Shown here: one piece after another, positions 1 through 9,485 of the stretch
Layout of the letters: each line of letters starts with the position of its first letter
How positions within the stretch are numbered: the stretch's first letter is position 1
Origin: an uncultured Flavobacteriaceae bacterium
GTDB taxonomy: Bacteria; Bacteroidota; Bacteroidia; Flavobacteriales; Flavobacteriaceae
Length of the DNA: 64,000 nt
Assembly (NCBI GenBank): GCA_947500575.1
Contig: CANMSI010000006.1
Coordinates: forward strand, 124,001-188,000
Direction: 5' to 3'
The notes under the pieces: generated by a model
What the model was told of the DNA's origin: nothing
Database searches by the model: none
What the model saw: only the letters and a program-made list of their open reading frames with translations
Program-made: the position numbers and the translations under genes

Positions 1-43
1 GTTTTTTTATGGATTAGATACAAGTAAAAAATACATACTTTCC

Positions 44-74
44 TTGCGTATAAGTGCTGTGTAGTGTTTCTTTG
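44..74 (+). promoter_or_regulatory. Candidate Bacteroidota promoter for the metH-metF operon
   Basis: TTG at 44-46 and TTTCTTTG at 67-74 are 20 nt apart. This fits the Bacteroidota primary-sigma pattern TTG-N17-23-TAnnTTTG with one mismatch. A start about 5-7 nt downstream would place the whole riboswitch (from 100) in the transcript. The pattern is short and one base is off, so this is a suggestion. Confidence 0.4.
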
Positions 75-99
75 TAATCAGTTCATAGACATTATAATT

Positions 100-215
100 G
101 TTATCAAGAAAGGTGGAGGGATTAGACCCAGTGAAACCTTAGCAACCCTTTAGCTATAAAGAAGGTGCTACATTCTATCTATTATTGAAACCTATTCAAT
201 ATACAGGCAGATAAC
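100..215 (+). ncRNA. SAM-I (S-box) riboswitch
   Basis: The SAM-I core is seen directly. P1 is formed by GTTATC (100-105) and GATAAC (210-215). Between them lie the conserved AGGTGGAGGGA block (111-121), GTGAAACC (131-138), AGCAACC (141-147) and AAGGTGCTA (162-170), in the family order and spacing. SAM-I aptamers bind S-adenosylmethionine and shut off methionine-cycle genes. The genes downstream are the two metH parts and metF, which fits exactly. Confidence 0.95.
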
Positions 216-418
216 TCAAAAAAAGACATTTGGTCTTTACTTTTCCTTACTTGATATTTTTAATAACAGCGTTTTCTCCTTTTACTCTGCGCAAGCTTTG
301 AGTTCCGGAGAACCGGGCTTTTGGTAGTCGCTTCTTCCCAGCTTTGGCAAGGGAAGAGAGCTTCAATAATACCGCAATCCCTAACGCAAATGACCTGAAA
401 AGGTTAAATACAGATTTG
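216..418 (+). promoter_or_regulatory. Long expression platform between riboswitch and metH
   Basis: About 200 nt separate the aptamer from the likely metH start. Three small hairpins are visible: AAAGAC/GTCTTT at 222-238 followed by a T-rich stretch, CCGG/CCGG with loop AGAA at 305-316, and an 8-bp stem 332-339/351-358. None is a strong G+C-rich terminator with a long T run, so whether control acts on transcription or translation is not clear from sequence. No convincing gene is seen here. Confidence 0.4.
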
Positions 419-1420
419 ATGAAAAAGATTCAGGAGATATTGGAAGAACGAGTGCTAATTCTAGATGGCGCCATGGGTACCATGTTGCAACGCTATAAAT
501 TTACGGAGGCCGATTTTAGAGGAGAGCGGTTCAAGGACTGGAAACATCCGTTGCAGGGAAATAACGATTTGCTTTCGCTTACACAACCACAGGCTATTGC
601 CGAAGTACATCGAAAGTACTTTGAGGCTGGTGCAGATATTGTAGAAACCAATACTTTTTCTGGGACCACCATTGCCATGGCCGACTATCATATGCAAGAA
701 TTGGTGTACGAACTCAACTATGAATCAGCAAGAATTGCAAAAGAAGTTGCGAAAGAATTTACAGAAAAGGAACCACAAAAACCAAGATTTATAGCAGGTA
801 GTATTGGGCCTACCAATAAAACAGCAAGCATGTCTCCAGACGTAAACGATCCTGGTTTTAGAGCTATTTCTTTTGACGAATTAAGACTTGCTTATAAGGA
901 ACAAGTGGAAGCCCTATTAGATGGAGGCTGCGATCTACTCTTAGTAGAAACAATTTTTGATACCCTCAATGCGAAGGCAGCTTTGTTTGCTATAGAAGAG
1001 GTGAAAGAAGAAAGGGCTATTGAAGTACCCATTATGGTAAGTGGTACCATCACCGATGCTTCTGGAAGAACACTTTCCGGGCAAACCGCAGAAGCTTTCC
1101 TCATCTCCATTTCTCATATTCCTATTTTATCTGTGGGTTTTAATTGTGCCTTAGGAGCTAGCCAATTAGTACCCCATTTAGAGGTGTTATCGGCTCGAAC
1201 AGAAGCTGCGGTTTCTGCACACCCCAATGCCGGATTGCCTAATGCCTTTGGTGAATATGACGAGACACCAGAGCAAATGGCTAGTCAGATTAAAGAGTAT
1301 TTAGAAAAAGGATTGGTAAATATTGTAGGTGGGTGTTGTGGAACTACCCCAGAACATATAAGGGCTATCACGGATTTAGCAAAACAATATGACCCAAGGT
1401 CGTTTGCCCTTAATAGTTAA
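419..1420 (+). CDS. metH: Methionine synthase, homocysteine-binding part (split MetH, N-terminal module)
   Basis: This encodes the zinc-dependent homocysteine S-methyltransferase barrel of cobalamin-dependent methionine synthase as a separate 333-residue protein. The N-terminus has the LDGAMGTML block, and the zinc ligands are visible as C243 (FNCALG) and C306/C307 (GGCCGTT). It should activate homocysteine for methylation by methylcobalamin held on the partner protein encoded just downstream. The reading frame is open up to a TTG at 344, but ATG 419 gives an N-terminus that lines up with MetH proteins, so 419 is chosen. It lies behind a SAM-I riboswitch. A split MetH is, to my knowledge, usual in flavobacteria. 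Confidence 0.93.
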   Translation: MKKIQEILEERVLILDGAMGTMLQRYKFTEADFRGERFKDWKHPLQGNNDLLSLTQPQAIAEVHRKYFEAGADIVETNTFSGTTIAMADYHMQELVYELNYESARIAKEVAKEFTEKEPQKPRFIAGSIGPTNKTASMSPDVNDPGFRAISFDELRLAYKEQVEALLDGGCDLLLVETIFDTLNAKAALFAIEEVKEERAIEVPIMVSGTITDASGRTLSGQTAEAFLISISHIPILSVGFNCALGASQLVPHLEVLSARTEAAVSAHPNAGLPNAFGEYDETPEQMASQIKEYLEKGLVNIVGGCCGTTPEHIRAITDLAKQYDPRSFALNS

Positions 1421-1452
1421 TTTTTTTTTGAGTGTCAAGGAGTAGAAAAATT

Positions 1453-4158
1453 ATGAATAAGATTCGCGAACAACATAGTACAGACGGTAAAGAACGACTT
1501 CTAAAACTATCGGGCTTAGAACCCTTGATAGTGACTCCAGAAAGTAACTTTATTAATGTAGGGGAGCGCACCAATGTAGCGGGGTCTAAAAAATTTCTTC
1601 GGTTAATAAAGGAAGAAAAATTTGAGGAAGCCCTAGAAGTTGCCAGACATCAAGTAGAAGGTGGGGCTCAAATTATCGATATTAATATGGACGATGGTCT
1701 TATTGATGGTAAAGAAGCCATGGTGAGATTCTTAAACCTCATTGTTGCAGAACCAGATATTGCGCGCGTACCAATCATGATAGACAGTTCCAAATGGGAT
1801 ATTATAGAAGCAGGTTTGCAGGTGGTGCAAGGGAAATGCGTAGTAAATTCTATAAGTCTTAAAGAGGGAGAAGCAGCTTTCATAGAACAGGCCAAATTGA
1901 TTAAAAGATATGGGGCAGCGGTTATTGTAATGGCTTTTGATGAGGTTGGGCAGGCAGATAATTATGAGCGTCGTTTGGAAATTTCAAAACGTTCGTATGA
2001 CATATTGGTCAATCAGGTAAATTTTGCCCCCGAAGATATCATTTTTGATCTCAATATTTTCCCTGTAGCTACCGGAATGGACGAGCATAAAAGAAATGCG
2101 ATCGACTTCATAGAAGCTACCCGCTGGGTGCGTCAGAACTTACCCCATTGCAGTGTTAGCGGGGGGGTAAGCAATGTTTCTTTTTCGTTTCGAGGAAACA
2201 ATCCGGTTAGAGAAGCCATGCATTCGGTATTTCTATACCATGCCATAAAAGCCGGAATGAATATAGGAATTGTAAACCCTACTATGTTAGAGGTGTATGA
2301 CGACATTCCAAAAGACCTATTGGAAAGAGTAGAAGATGTAATCCTCAATAGACGGGAAGATGCTACAGAACGTTTGTTAGACTTCGCAGAAACCGTGGTA
2401 GGAAAAGCCAAGGAAAATAAAGTAGACCTTTCTTGGAGAGAAGAATCCTTACAAGATAGAATTACCCGTGCCTTGGTCAAAGGAATCGATCAATATATAG
2501 AAATTGATACAGAAGAAGCAAGACAAAGTGTAGACAAACCTATAGAGGTGATAGAAGGGCATTTAATGACAGGGATGAATGTGGTAGGCGATTTGTTTGG
2601 AAGTGGAAAAATGTTTTTACCACAAGTGGTAAAATCGGCGAGAGTCATGAAAAAAGCAGTTGCATATTTACTGCCCTATATTGAAGAAGAAAAGAAGAAG
2701 AATCCGAAATCTCAAGATGCAAAAGGAGCTGGAAAAATATTAATGGCAACCGTAAAAGGCGATGTTCACGATATTGGAAAGAATATAGTGAGCGTAGTAC
2801 TTGCCTGTAACAACTATGAAATAGTTGATTTGGGAGTGATGGTGCCTCCAGAAAAAATTATAAATGTTGCCAAGGAAGAACGGGTAGATATTATAGGATT
2901 AAGTGGTCTTATTACGCCTTCCTTAGACGAAATGGTTTTCCTAGCCAAGGAAATGGAACGCCAAAATTTTAAGGTGCCCTTAATGATTGGAGGTGCAACT
3001 ACGAGCAAGGCGCATACGGCGGTTAAAATAGATACCCAATACAGCAATGCAGTGGTGCATGTAAACGACGCCTCTAGAGCAGTTACCGTAGTAGGCGATT
3101 TACTAAAAAAGGAAAGTGCAGGGAGTTACGTTAGGGAAATAAAATTGGACTATGAATCCTTTAGAAATAAGTTTCTAAAGCGGAGCAAACAGAAAGAATA
3201 TCTAAGCATACAAGCAGCTAGAGAAAATAAATTTCAAATAGATTGGAACAACTTTAAACCCACCGCGCCAAGTACCCTAGGGGTTCAAACGATAGAAGAA
3301 CAAGACCTTCAAAAACTGTTGCCCTTTATTGATTGGACTCCCTTTTTTAGAAGCTGGGATTTGCATGGAAAATATCCGGCAATACTAAAAGATGAAGTAG
3401 TTGGCAAACAAGCCTCGGAATTATTTAAAGATGCACAAAAAATGTTGTCTACGGTAATCAAAGAAAAGCAATTAAAAGCCAAGGCTGTTTTTGGGTTGTT
3501 CTCGGCAAATACAATTAATGAGGACGATATTGAAATAGATCATGGGAAGTTTGTCTTTCGTTCGCTACGTCAGCAACTTAAAAAGAAAGCAGGAGTCCCC
3601 AATTTTGCACTGTCAGATTTTATAGCCCCCAAAACTTCGGAACGTCAAGATTATATGGGCTGTTTTTGCGTAACAACTGGTTTTGGTACTGCAGAGTTAG
3701 CAGCTGCTTATGAAGCAGAATTAGACGATTATAGTTCTATTATGATCAAAGCGTTGGCAGACAGATTAGCGGAAGCTTTCGCTGAATATTTGCACAAAGA
3801 AGTACGTACCAAACATTGGGCTTATGTAGCAGATGAAAACTTATCCAACGATCAATTAATAGATGAAGTTTATAAGGGGATTAGACCCGCTCCGGGATAT
3901 CCGGCTTGTCCAGATCATTTGGAAAAAAAGACTATTTGGGAGTTGCTTCAAGTAGAAGAAAAAATTGGAGTACAACTTACGGAAAGTTTGGCCATGTGGC
4001 CTGCTGCTAGTGTAAGTGGGTATTATTTTGCACATCCAGAGGCGCGTTACTTTGGTTTGGGAAAAATTCAATTAGATCAAGTAAGCGATTTTGCTAAAAG
4101 AAAAGGCATTTCAGAAAAAGAGGCCGCCAAATGGTTAGCCCCTAATATAGTAGATTAA
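1453..4158 (+). CDS. metH: Methionine synthase, folate-, cobalamin- and AdoMet-binding part (split MetH)
   Basis: This protein of about 901 residues carries the remaining MetH modules. The pterin-binding barrel (about residues 25-290) includes [14 protein letters not shown]. The cobalamin-binding Rossmann domain carries D437-x-H439-x-x-G442, whose His is the lower axial cobalt ligand. The C-terminal reactivation domain has RPAPGYP starting near residue 811 and an [12 protein letters not shown] block. Together with the upstream gene it regenerates methionine from homocysteine and methyl-THF. ATG 1453 is preferred because AAGGAG lies about 10 nt upstream; an in-frame GTG at 1432 would add 7 residues. 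The gap after the first metH part is short, indicating one operon. Confidence 0.95.
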   Translation: MNKIREQHSTDGKERLLKLSGLEPLIVTPESNFINVGERTNVAGSKKFLRLIKEEKFEEALEVARHQVEGGAQIIDINMDDGLIDGKEAMVRFLNLIVAEPDIARVPIMIDSSKWDIIEAGLQVVQGKCVVNSISLKEGEAAFIEQAKLIKRYGAAVIVMAFDEVGQADNYERRLEISKRSYDILVNQVNFAPEDIIFDLNIFPVATGMDEHKRNAIDFIEATRWVRQNLPHCSVSGGVSNVSFSFRGNNPVREAMHSVFLYHAIKAGMNIGIVNPTMLEVYDDIPKDLLERVEDVILNRREDATERLLDFAETVVGKAKENKVDLSWREESLQDRITRALVKGIDQYIEIDTEEARQSVDKPIEVIEGHLMTGMNVVGDLFGSGKMFLPQVVKSARVMKKAVAYLLPYIEEEKKKNPKSQDAKGAGKILMATVKGDVHDIGKNIVSVVLACNNYEIVDLGVMVPPEKIINVAKEERVDIIGLSGLITPSLDEMVFLAKEMERQNFKVPLMIGGATTSKAHTAVKIDTQYSNAVVHVNDASRAVTVVGDLLKKESAGSYVREIKLDYESFRNKFLKRSKQKEYLSIQAARENKFQIDWNNFKPTAPSTLGVQTIEEQDLQKLLPFIDWTPFFRSWDLHGKYPAILKDEVVGKQASELFKDAQKMLSTVIKEKQLKAKAVFGLFSANTINEDDIEIDHGKFVFRSLRQQLKKKAGVPNFALSDFIAPKTSERQDYMGCFCVTTGFGTAELAAAYEAELDDYSSIMIKALADRLAEAFAEYLHKEVRTKHWAYVADENLSNDQLIDEVYKGIRPAPGYPACPDHLEKKTIWELLQVEEKIGVQLTESLAMWPAASVSGYYFAHPEARYFGLGKIQLDQVSDFAKRKGISEKEAAKWLAPNIVD

Positions 4159-4177
4159 GAAGTTCAGAAAAACAAAG

Positions 4178-5131
4178 ATGAAAGTAACAGAACATATTAA
4201 AAAGGCTAAAGGTAAGACGCTATTTTCCTTTGAAATTATTCCACCTGTGAAAGGAAGAAGTATTCAGGAACTATATAATAATATAGATCCTCTAATAGAG
4301 TTTAATCCGCCTTTTATAGATGTAACTACCTCTAGAGAAGAATACGTGTATCTTGATAGGGATGGTTTATTAGATAAAAAATTGACACGGATGCGACCGG
4401 GCACCGTAGGGATTTGTGCCTCCATAAAACACAAATACGACGTAGATACCATTCCGCATGTGCTCTGTGGTGGTTTTACCAAAGAAGAGACAGAGTATTT
4501 GCTGGTAGATTGCCATTATTTAGGAATTGACAATATTATGGCCTTGCGGGGGGATGCTATGCGAGAAGAAAAATATTTTGAACCTTCTAAAGGCGGACAT
4601 GCATATGCATCTGATCTTGTAAAACAAGTAAAAAACTTAAATAATGGGGTGTACTTGCATGAGGTAATAGAAACCGATAATTGCTCAAATTTCTGTATTG
4701 GAGTGGCGGGTTATCCGGAAAAACACCTAGAAGCACCATCGCTAAAAACGGACCTTAAGTGGTTAAAGAAAAAAGTAGAATTGGGTGCGGATTATGTGGT
4801 AACTCAGATGTTTTTTGATAATAAGAAATATTTTGAATTTGTAGCTGCCGCAAGAGAAATGGGCATTACCGTGCCGATAATTCCTGGAATAAAGCCCTTG
4901 GCTATCAAACGCCATTTGCAGCTGTTACCGCAGGTATTTCGAATAGACTTACCACAAGATTTAATAGATGCTGTGGAAGATTGTAAAAACAACAAAGAGG
5001 TGCGCCAAGTAGGTGTGGAATGGGCCATACAACAGTCCAAAGAGTTGAAAGAAGCTGGGGTGCCGGTATTGCATTACTATTCTATGGGGAAATCAGACAA
5101 TGTAAAACAGATTGCGGAAGCTATTTTTTAA
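4178..5131 (+). CDS. metF: 5,10-methylenetetrahydrofolate reductase
   Basis: A 317-residue flavoprotein of the MTHFR family. Typical blocks are FSFEIIPP near the N-terminus, the folate/FAD segment DNIMALRGD (about residue 120), and GADYVVTQMFFD followed by PIIPGIKPL. The enzyme reduces methylene-THF to methyl-THF, the methyl donor used by the two MetH proteins just upstream. The 19-nt spacing from metH places it in the same riboswitch-controlled operon. Length and motif order are normal for the bacterial enzyme. Confidence 0.96.
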   Translation: MKVTEHIKKAKGKTLFSFEIIPPVKGRSIQELYNNIDPLIEFNPPFIDVTTSREEYVYLDRDGLLDKKLTRMRPGTVGICASIKHKYDVDTIPHVLCGGFTKEETEYLLVDCHYLGIDNIMALRGDAMREEKYFEPSKGGHAYASDLVKQVKNLNNGVYLHEVIETDNCSNFCIGVAGYPEKHLEAPSLKTDLKWLKKKVELGADYVVTQMFFDNKKYFEFVAAAREMGITVPIIPGIKPLAIKRHLQLLPQVFRIDLPQDLIDAVEDCKNNKEVRQVGVEWAIQQSKELKEAGVPVLHYYSMGKSDNVKQIAEAIF

Positions 5132-5139
5132 AAATCAAA

Positions 5140-5230
5140 GTCATTGCGAAGCTTCAAAGAAGTTGAAGTAATCTTATAAGTAGAACTCGGATTCAACAGA
5201 TTACTTCGTCGCTTTTCTCCTCGTAATGAC
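5140..5230 (+). repeat. 91-nt palindromic repeat, copy A
   Basis: Begins GTCATTGCGA and ends CTCGTAATGAC. These ends pair with each other apart from one wobble, and an inner arm GAAGTAATC pairs with GATTACTTC. It lies just after metF in the convergent gap before the AraC-type gene. Four more copies of the same orientation lie within 2.4 kb. Confidence 0.85.
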
Positions 5231-5260
5231 ACGTATTAACTTTTATAGTTTTCCAAAACT

Positions 5261-5351
5261 GTCATTGCGAGCTTTTGAAAAAAGCGAAGCAATCCCATGA
5301 ATAGCAATCAGATGTAACAGATTACTTCGTCACTACGCTTCTCGTAATGAC
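5261..5351 (+). repeat. 91-nt palindromic repeat, copy B
   Basis: Same family as copy A: GTCATTGCGAGC at the left end, GAAGCAATCCC inside, GATTACTTCGTC, and CTCGTAATGAC at the right end. The arms can fold into one long imperfect hairpin. It ends 7 nt before the stop codon of the AraC-type gene on the minus strand, so it could also act as that gene's 3' structure. Confidence 0.88.
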
Positions 5352-5357
5352 GTTTTA

Positions 5358-7073
5358 CTATGATCCTTTATTCAATCGTTTAATATAGTAAGAAGGATAA
5401 ATTCCTGTTTTTGCTTTAAAAGCTTTGGTAAAAGATTCTGGGTTGCCAAAACCTACTTCTGTAGCAATGGCTTTGATGGTGTATTTCCTTAAATTAGTAT
5501 TTGTTTTTAGTTCTTCTAAAACATAAACTATACGTAGATCTGAAATATAACTGCTAAAATTCTTTTGACGAGAAGCATTGATAATTTTGGATAAATAATT
5601 GCTATTGGTATCTAATAGTTTGGATAAATTTTGTAGGGAAAGATTACTTTTTAAATACCTTTGTTCCTCCTCAAACTGACTTAATTTCTCCAAAATTGCT
5701 GCTACCACTTCTGGGTCAATGTTCAAATCAGTAGCTTTGGTTATCTTATGTTTACTTTCTTGTTTTTCAGCATGCTGTTCTTTTATTAAAGCATCAAACT
5801 TCTTTTTATAACCCAAACGTTTGCGATAGTAGTAGATACCAAAAACTAAGGAAGTGCCCAAAGCAATGACCAAACCATACAACCATTTGGAATAATTGGC
5901 ATTTTTGTTTTCCAAGGTGTCAATTATCTCTTGGCGTTCTGCTATGAGTAAGGGGATATCGTATTGGTCCTTTATTTCCTTACTTAAATACAAAGCATCT
6001 GCATCCAAAATACTATCAACATGTATTAATTTGTTTATATAGGTCAGTTGCTTTTGGTAATTGCCTTCCGCTCCATAATGCTTGTTTAAAGTAGTATAGA
6101 CTTCCAAAATTTCAGGTGAATAATCTTGTAGGGTCCATAAAATTGAATCTGCTTTTTCATAGTCCAAAATTGCTTTTTCTTTATCACCCAAATCCCAATA
6201 GGATTTCCCACGAAAGGTATAAGCATTGGCCAAACTATAATCTTCAATTTTTGGAATGCATTCTGAAAATATTTCTATTGCTTTTGGGTAATTACCACTT
6301 CGATATTTTATTTCACCTAAGGTTGAATAATATTGATAGTAATTAACGGAATCACCAATATTTACGGATTCATAAATTGCAATATTAATGTATTTTTCAG
6401 CTTCTCTAACTTTATCGAGATATAAATAATCTAGCGATAGACTAAACAAAGTAGAAGAATAATCTTCATAAAATTTGGACTTATAATCCTGTTGAGATCG
6501 TATACTCTTTAATATATTTTGACTAATCTTAAAAGCTTCTCTGTGCTGACCAGCTCTATGTTTTAATGCTGAAATACCACTTTTAATATCCCATATTTGT
6601 TTTACATGAGCTGTATCCGTCCAACTTAAGGCAATCGAAAAATTGTCTAGGGCATCTTTATAATTTCCAATATTGAATTGAATACTTCCTTTTTTAAAAT
6701 ATCCATATGATAAATATTTATTTTCCTTTTTATTTTTTGTTAATTGAATTATACTATCTGAATACCTTAAACCTATATCAATATTAGAATTAGCAGAAAT
6801 ATTAAAATATCCCGAAGCTTGTTCTTTGATATTCTTCTCTAATTTTGCTTTTTTGATATGTGCATTTATATACAAAGTAGCATTGATAGTATCCTTCTTA
6901 TCTATAAAAGGGTAGTAAATATCACGTAATTCTTGGTAACTTAATTTTAGCAATGAATCTGGAATATTGCCATGACCTATGTTTTGTGCAGTGCTATTAA
7001 GACTCCATAGTATGCCAAGGATGATACATAACCATTGAGTTTTAATACCGTTAAAAGGTGTGGTTTTCTTCAT
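5358..7073 (-). CDS. Membrane-anchored TPR / AraC-type HTH transcriptional regulator
   Basis: The protein (about 571 residues) starts with a signal peptide or anchor ending near STAQ. A long TPR-like helical region follows (motifs such as SYGYFKKGSIQFNIGNYKDALDNF). One membrane segment (WLYGLVIALGTSLVFGIYYY, about residue 390) leads to a basic linker, a coiled region and a C-terminal AraC HTH domain (AIATEVGFGNPESFTKAFKAKTG). This layout suggests periplasmic sensing coupled to a cytoplasmic DNA-binding end. ATG at 7071-7073 is preferred; an in-frame ATG at 7086-7088 adds five residues. Hairpin repeats flank the gene on both sides. The signal and target genes are unknown; the divergent lipid A deacylase operon is a candidate. 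Confidence 0.85.
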   Translation of the reverse strand: MKKTTPFNGIKTQWLCIILGILWSLNSTAQNIGHGNIPDSLLKLSYQELRDIYYPFIDKKDTINATLYINAHIKKAKLEKNIKEQASGYFNISANSNIDIGLRYSDSIIQLTKNKKENKYLSYGYFKKGSIQFNIGNYKDALDNFSIALSWTDTAHVKQIWDIKSGISALKHRAGQHREAFKISQNILKSIRSQQDYKSKFYEDYSSTLFSLSLDYLYLDKVREAEKYINIAIYESVNIGDSVNYYQYYSTLGEIKYRSGNYPKAIEIFSECIPKIEDYSLANAYTFRGKSYWDLGDKEKAILDYEKADSILWTLQDYSPEILEVYTTLNKHYGAEGNYQKQLTYINKLIHVDSILDADALYLSKEIKDQYDIPLLIAERQEIIDTLENKNANYSKWLYGLVIALGTSLVFGIYYYRKRLGYKKKFDALIKEQHAEKQESKHKITKATDLNIDPEVVAAILEKLSQFEEEQRYLKSNLSLQNLSKLLDTNSNYLSKIINASRQKNFSSYISDLRIVYVLEELKTNTNLRKYTIKAIATEVGFGNPESFTKAFKAKTGIYPSYYIKRLNKGS

Positions 7074-7097
7074 TTTATTGTAATCCATGTAGCAGTC

Positions 7098-7188
7098 GTC
7101 ATTGCGAAGCTTCTAAGAAGCTGAAGCAATCTCATCAAAGTAACTCAGATGCAACAGATTACTTCGTCTCTGCGTTCCTCGTAATGAC
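7098..7188 (+). repeat. 91-nt palindromic repeat, copy C
   Basis: GTCATTGCGAAGC at the left, GAAGCAATC, AACAGATTACTTCGTC and CTCGTAATGAC at the right. It lies within 30 nt upstream of the likely start of the AraC-type gene, so it must fall in that gene's promoter or leader. Confidence 0.86.
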
Positions 7189-7275
7189 CCTGCATTAGTA
7201 GTTAAATATAGGAGTTTGCTTAAAAGAAATACAAATTACTAGATATTATGAAGACAAAGCTAGTTAAACCGTAAT

Positions 7276-7377
7276 GTCATTGCGAGCTTTTGAAAAAGCG
7301 AAGCAATCCCATGATTGGAACTTCAGATGTAACAGATTACTTCGTCTCCCGATAACTATCGGGATCCTCGTAATGAC
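7276..7377 (+). repeat. Palindromic repeat, copy D, with an extra 18-nt palindrome
   Basis: This copy is 102 nt long. It is longer because the right loop carries TCCCGATAACTATCGGGA (7347-7364), a perfect 8-bp inverted repeat around AC. The ends are the same as in the other copies. The same palindrome core recurs at 30949-30962. Confidence 0.85.
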
Positions 7378-7398
7378 ATCAAAACAACAATCCAGTCC

Positions 7399-7490
7399 GT
7401 CATTGTGAAGCTTCGGAGAAGTTGAAGCAATCCCATGATTGGAACTTCAGATGTAACAGATTACTTCGGCGCTATGCTTCTCGTAATGAC
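7399..7490 (+). repeat. Palindromic repeat, copy E
   Basis: GTCATTGTGAAGC to CTCGTAATGAC, 92 nt. Its middle (CAATCCCATGATTGGAACTT) is identical to copy D, so D and E are the closest pair. It lies upstream of the lipid A deacylase gene. Together, copies C, D and E fill most of the otherwise gene-free stretch 7089-7575. Confidence 0.86.
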
Positions 7491-7575
7491 AATTTTTCGC
7501 TGATTGTTTATGTACTGCGAATAGAAACAAGAATCCTCGCTTAAGTATCAAGGAGATTCCCTAATTTTACACCCC

Positions 7576-8676
7576 ATGAACCCCAAAGCATTTTTAGGAT
7601 CGTTTTTCTTTGCCGTAATAGCCTTTTCCCAAGAGATAGCACCACCTTCCAAATTCACCTTGGATGCCACCCCTTATTACGGGTCCATTCTCTTGCACAA
7701 TTCTGATATTTCTCATCTGATCAATTCTCATCCATCTGGTTTTATTCTAGGACTGAATAAAAAAACCTTTGGTTTTAAAGATTGGGAACATACCTATAAT
7801 TACCCAGATAGTGGGGTTTCTTTTATTTATCAAGACCTGAGAAATGAAACTTTAGGGAAAAACTACGGACTCTATGCCCATTATAATTTTTATTTTTTTA
7901 AAAGGAATGTGCAGTTTAGAATAGGGCAGGGAATTGCCTATAATACCAACCCTTATGATAAGAACCAGAACTTTAGGAACAATGCTTATGGTTCTCATTT
8001 ATTGAGTTCTACCTACCTAATGCTTAACTATCATAAGGAACGGCTTTTTGATAGGTTGGGTTTAAAAGCAGGTATCTCTGTAATTCATTATTCCAATGCT
8101 AATTTTAAAGCACCGAATACCTCTACCAATACCTTAGCATTTAATGCAGGACTTGTATATGATCTAAATGATTCTAAAGACGTAGCTTATGTTCCTAGAA
8201 CATTACAGGAAGTTAGCCTAGAACCTATAAAATATAATTTTGCGTTTAGAACTGGTTTAAATGAAAGCGATGAAATTGGCTCAGGACAGTTTCCTTTTTA
8301 CATTCTCTCTGCCTATGCAGATAAACAAATAGGGAAAGTAAGTGCCCTTCAAATCGGAACTGATATCTTTTTTTCGAATTTCTTAAAAGAACTCATCCGC
8401 TTTCAATCCATATCATTTCCTGAGTTAGAAGTTTCAGCAGATACAGATTTTAAAAGAGTAGGTCTCTTTTTAGGCCATGAATTGTTCATTAATAAAATGT
8501 CTGTCATTACACAATTGGGATACTATGTGTATTATCCATTTGATTTTGAAGGAAGGGTTTATAATAGAATAGGACTCAAACGCTATTTTGGCGATCAATG
8601 GTTTGGGGCTATTACTTTAAAGTCGCATGGAGCGGCGGCAGAAGCGGTAGAATTTGGTATTGGGGTGCGACTTTAA
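7576..8676 (+). CDS. Acyloxyacyl hydrolase / PagL-like lipid A 3-O-deacylase family
   Basis: A 366-residue predicted outer-membrane protein. It has a short signal peptide (cleavage near AFSQ), alternating beta-strand-like segments and a final strand ending in a hydrophobic residue plus Arg-Leu. The motif HYSNANF (H171, S173) matches the His-x-Ser catalytic signature of PagL-type deacylases. Such enzymes remove an acyl chain from lipid A in the outer leaflet and alter envelope properties. The protein is longer than proteobacterial PagL, with extra strands in its C-terminal half. It heads a + strand group with a DUF2807 lipoprotein and a serine hydrolase, and is divergent from the AraC-type regulator. 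Family assignment is fairly firm; activity is inferred. Confidence 0.72.
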   Translation: MNPKAFLGSFFFAVIAFSQEIAPPSKFTLDATPYYGSILLHNSDISHLINSHPSGFILGLNKKTFGFKDWEHTYNYPDSGVSFIYQDLRNETLGKNYGLYAHYNFYFFKRNVQFRIGQGIAYNTNPYDKNQNFRNNAYGSHLLSSTYLMLNYHKERLFDRLGLKAGISVIHYSNANFKAPNTSTNTLAFNAGLVYDLNDSKDVAYVPRTLQEVSLEPIKYNFAFRTGLNESDEIGSGQFPFYILSAYADKQIGKVSALQIGTDIFFSNFLKELIRFQSISFPELEVSADTDFKRVGLFLGHELFINKMSVITQLGYYVYYPFDFEGRVYNRIGLKRYFGDQWFGAITLKSHGAAAEAVEFGIGVRL

Positions 8677-8704
8677 TAACATAACCGTATTAGGAATTGA
8701 AACA

Positions 8705-9481
8705 ATGAAGCATTTGTATAGAAATTTAAAAACAAGAAATTTTATTCCTTTCATAGTCCTTTTTTTAGTGGCTTGTAACGGAGAAAATGCGCCTGATTGT
8801 TTTCAAAATGCCGGGGAGATTAGCAGAGAAGAAGTCCTAGTACCAGATTTCTCTACTATTACCGTATTCGAAAATGTAAGTTTGGTAGTGAGAGAAGGTC
8901 CTGAAATTCTTGTAGAAGTGGAGACAGGTGCTTTTTTAAGAGACGAGGTAAGTGTGGTGGTTGAAGGTAATAGACTTATTCTACAAGATACCAATGATTG
9001 TAATTTTTTTAGAGAATTTGGACTTACAAAAGTATTTGTAACTGCTCCCAATATCACTGAGATTAGAAGTAGTACAGGATTCCCAATAACTAGCGATGGT
9101 GTCTTAAGCTATCCTAATATTAGTCTCCTTTCTGAAAGTTTTGCGGTGCCAGAAGCGGCAACTACGGATGGCTCTTTTGATCTAGAAGTGGCCTCGGAAA
9201 ATATACGCATTGTAACCAATGGTATTGCCTTTTTTAAGCTGAGAGGGAGTACGCAAAATTTTAATATAACTATTGCTGCAGGAGACTCTAGAATAGAAGC
9301 GGAATCGCTTCTAGCACAAAACGTGAACCTAAATCATAGAGGGTCTAATGATATGCGAGTTAACCCGCAGGCATCCATTACTGGTATTATTAGAGGTACG
9401 GGCGATGTTATTAGTTTTAATAGACCCGCGGTAATTGAAGTAGAAGAATTGTTTAACGGACAACTTATTTTTAAAGATTAA
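8705..9481 (+). CDS. Head GIN domain (DUF2807) lipoprotein
   Basis: A 258-residue protein with a lipoprotein signal (lipobox FLVAC, Cys near residue 20). A beta-helix-like DUF2807/GIN domain follows, with the typical pattern ending in [28 protein letters not shown] 8705 is chosen; an in-frame TTG at 8654 lies inside the preceding gene and would hide the signal peptide. The function of GIN domains is not well established; they are common in Bacteroidota cell-surface lipoproteins. A second DUF2807 protein is encoded at 20204. Confidence 0.8.
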   Translation: MKHLYRNLKTRNFIPFIVLFLVACNGENAPDCFQNAGEISREEVLVPDFSTITVFENVSLVVREGPEILVEVETGAFLRDEVSVVVEGNRLILQDTNDCNFFREFGLTKVFVTAPNITEIRSSTGFPITSDGVLSYPNISLLSESFAVPEAATTDGSFDLEVASENIRIVTNGIAFFKLRGSTQNFNITIAAGDSRIEAESLLAQNVNLNHRGSNDMRVNPQASITGIIRGTGDVISFNRPAVIEVEELFNGQLIFKD

Positions 9482-9485
9482 AGCC

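Noticed and set aside
344-418. In-frame TTG extension of the first metH gene
   Set aside because: The extra 25 residues do not resemble MetH, and the start lies within a leader hairpin. ATG 419 gives the expected N-terminus.
5140-7490. Regularly repeated elements that might be a CRISPR array
   Set aside because: The units are about 91 nt long, themselves palindromic, separated by uneven gaps and a whole gene, and no cas genes are present.
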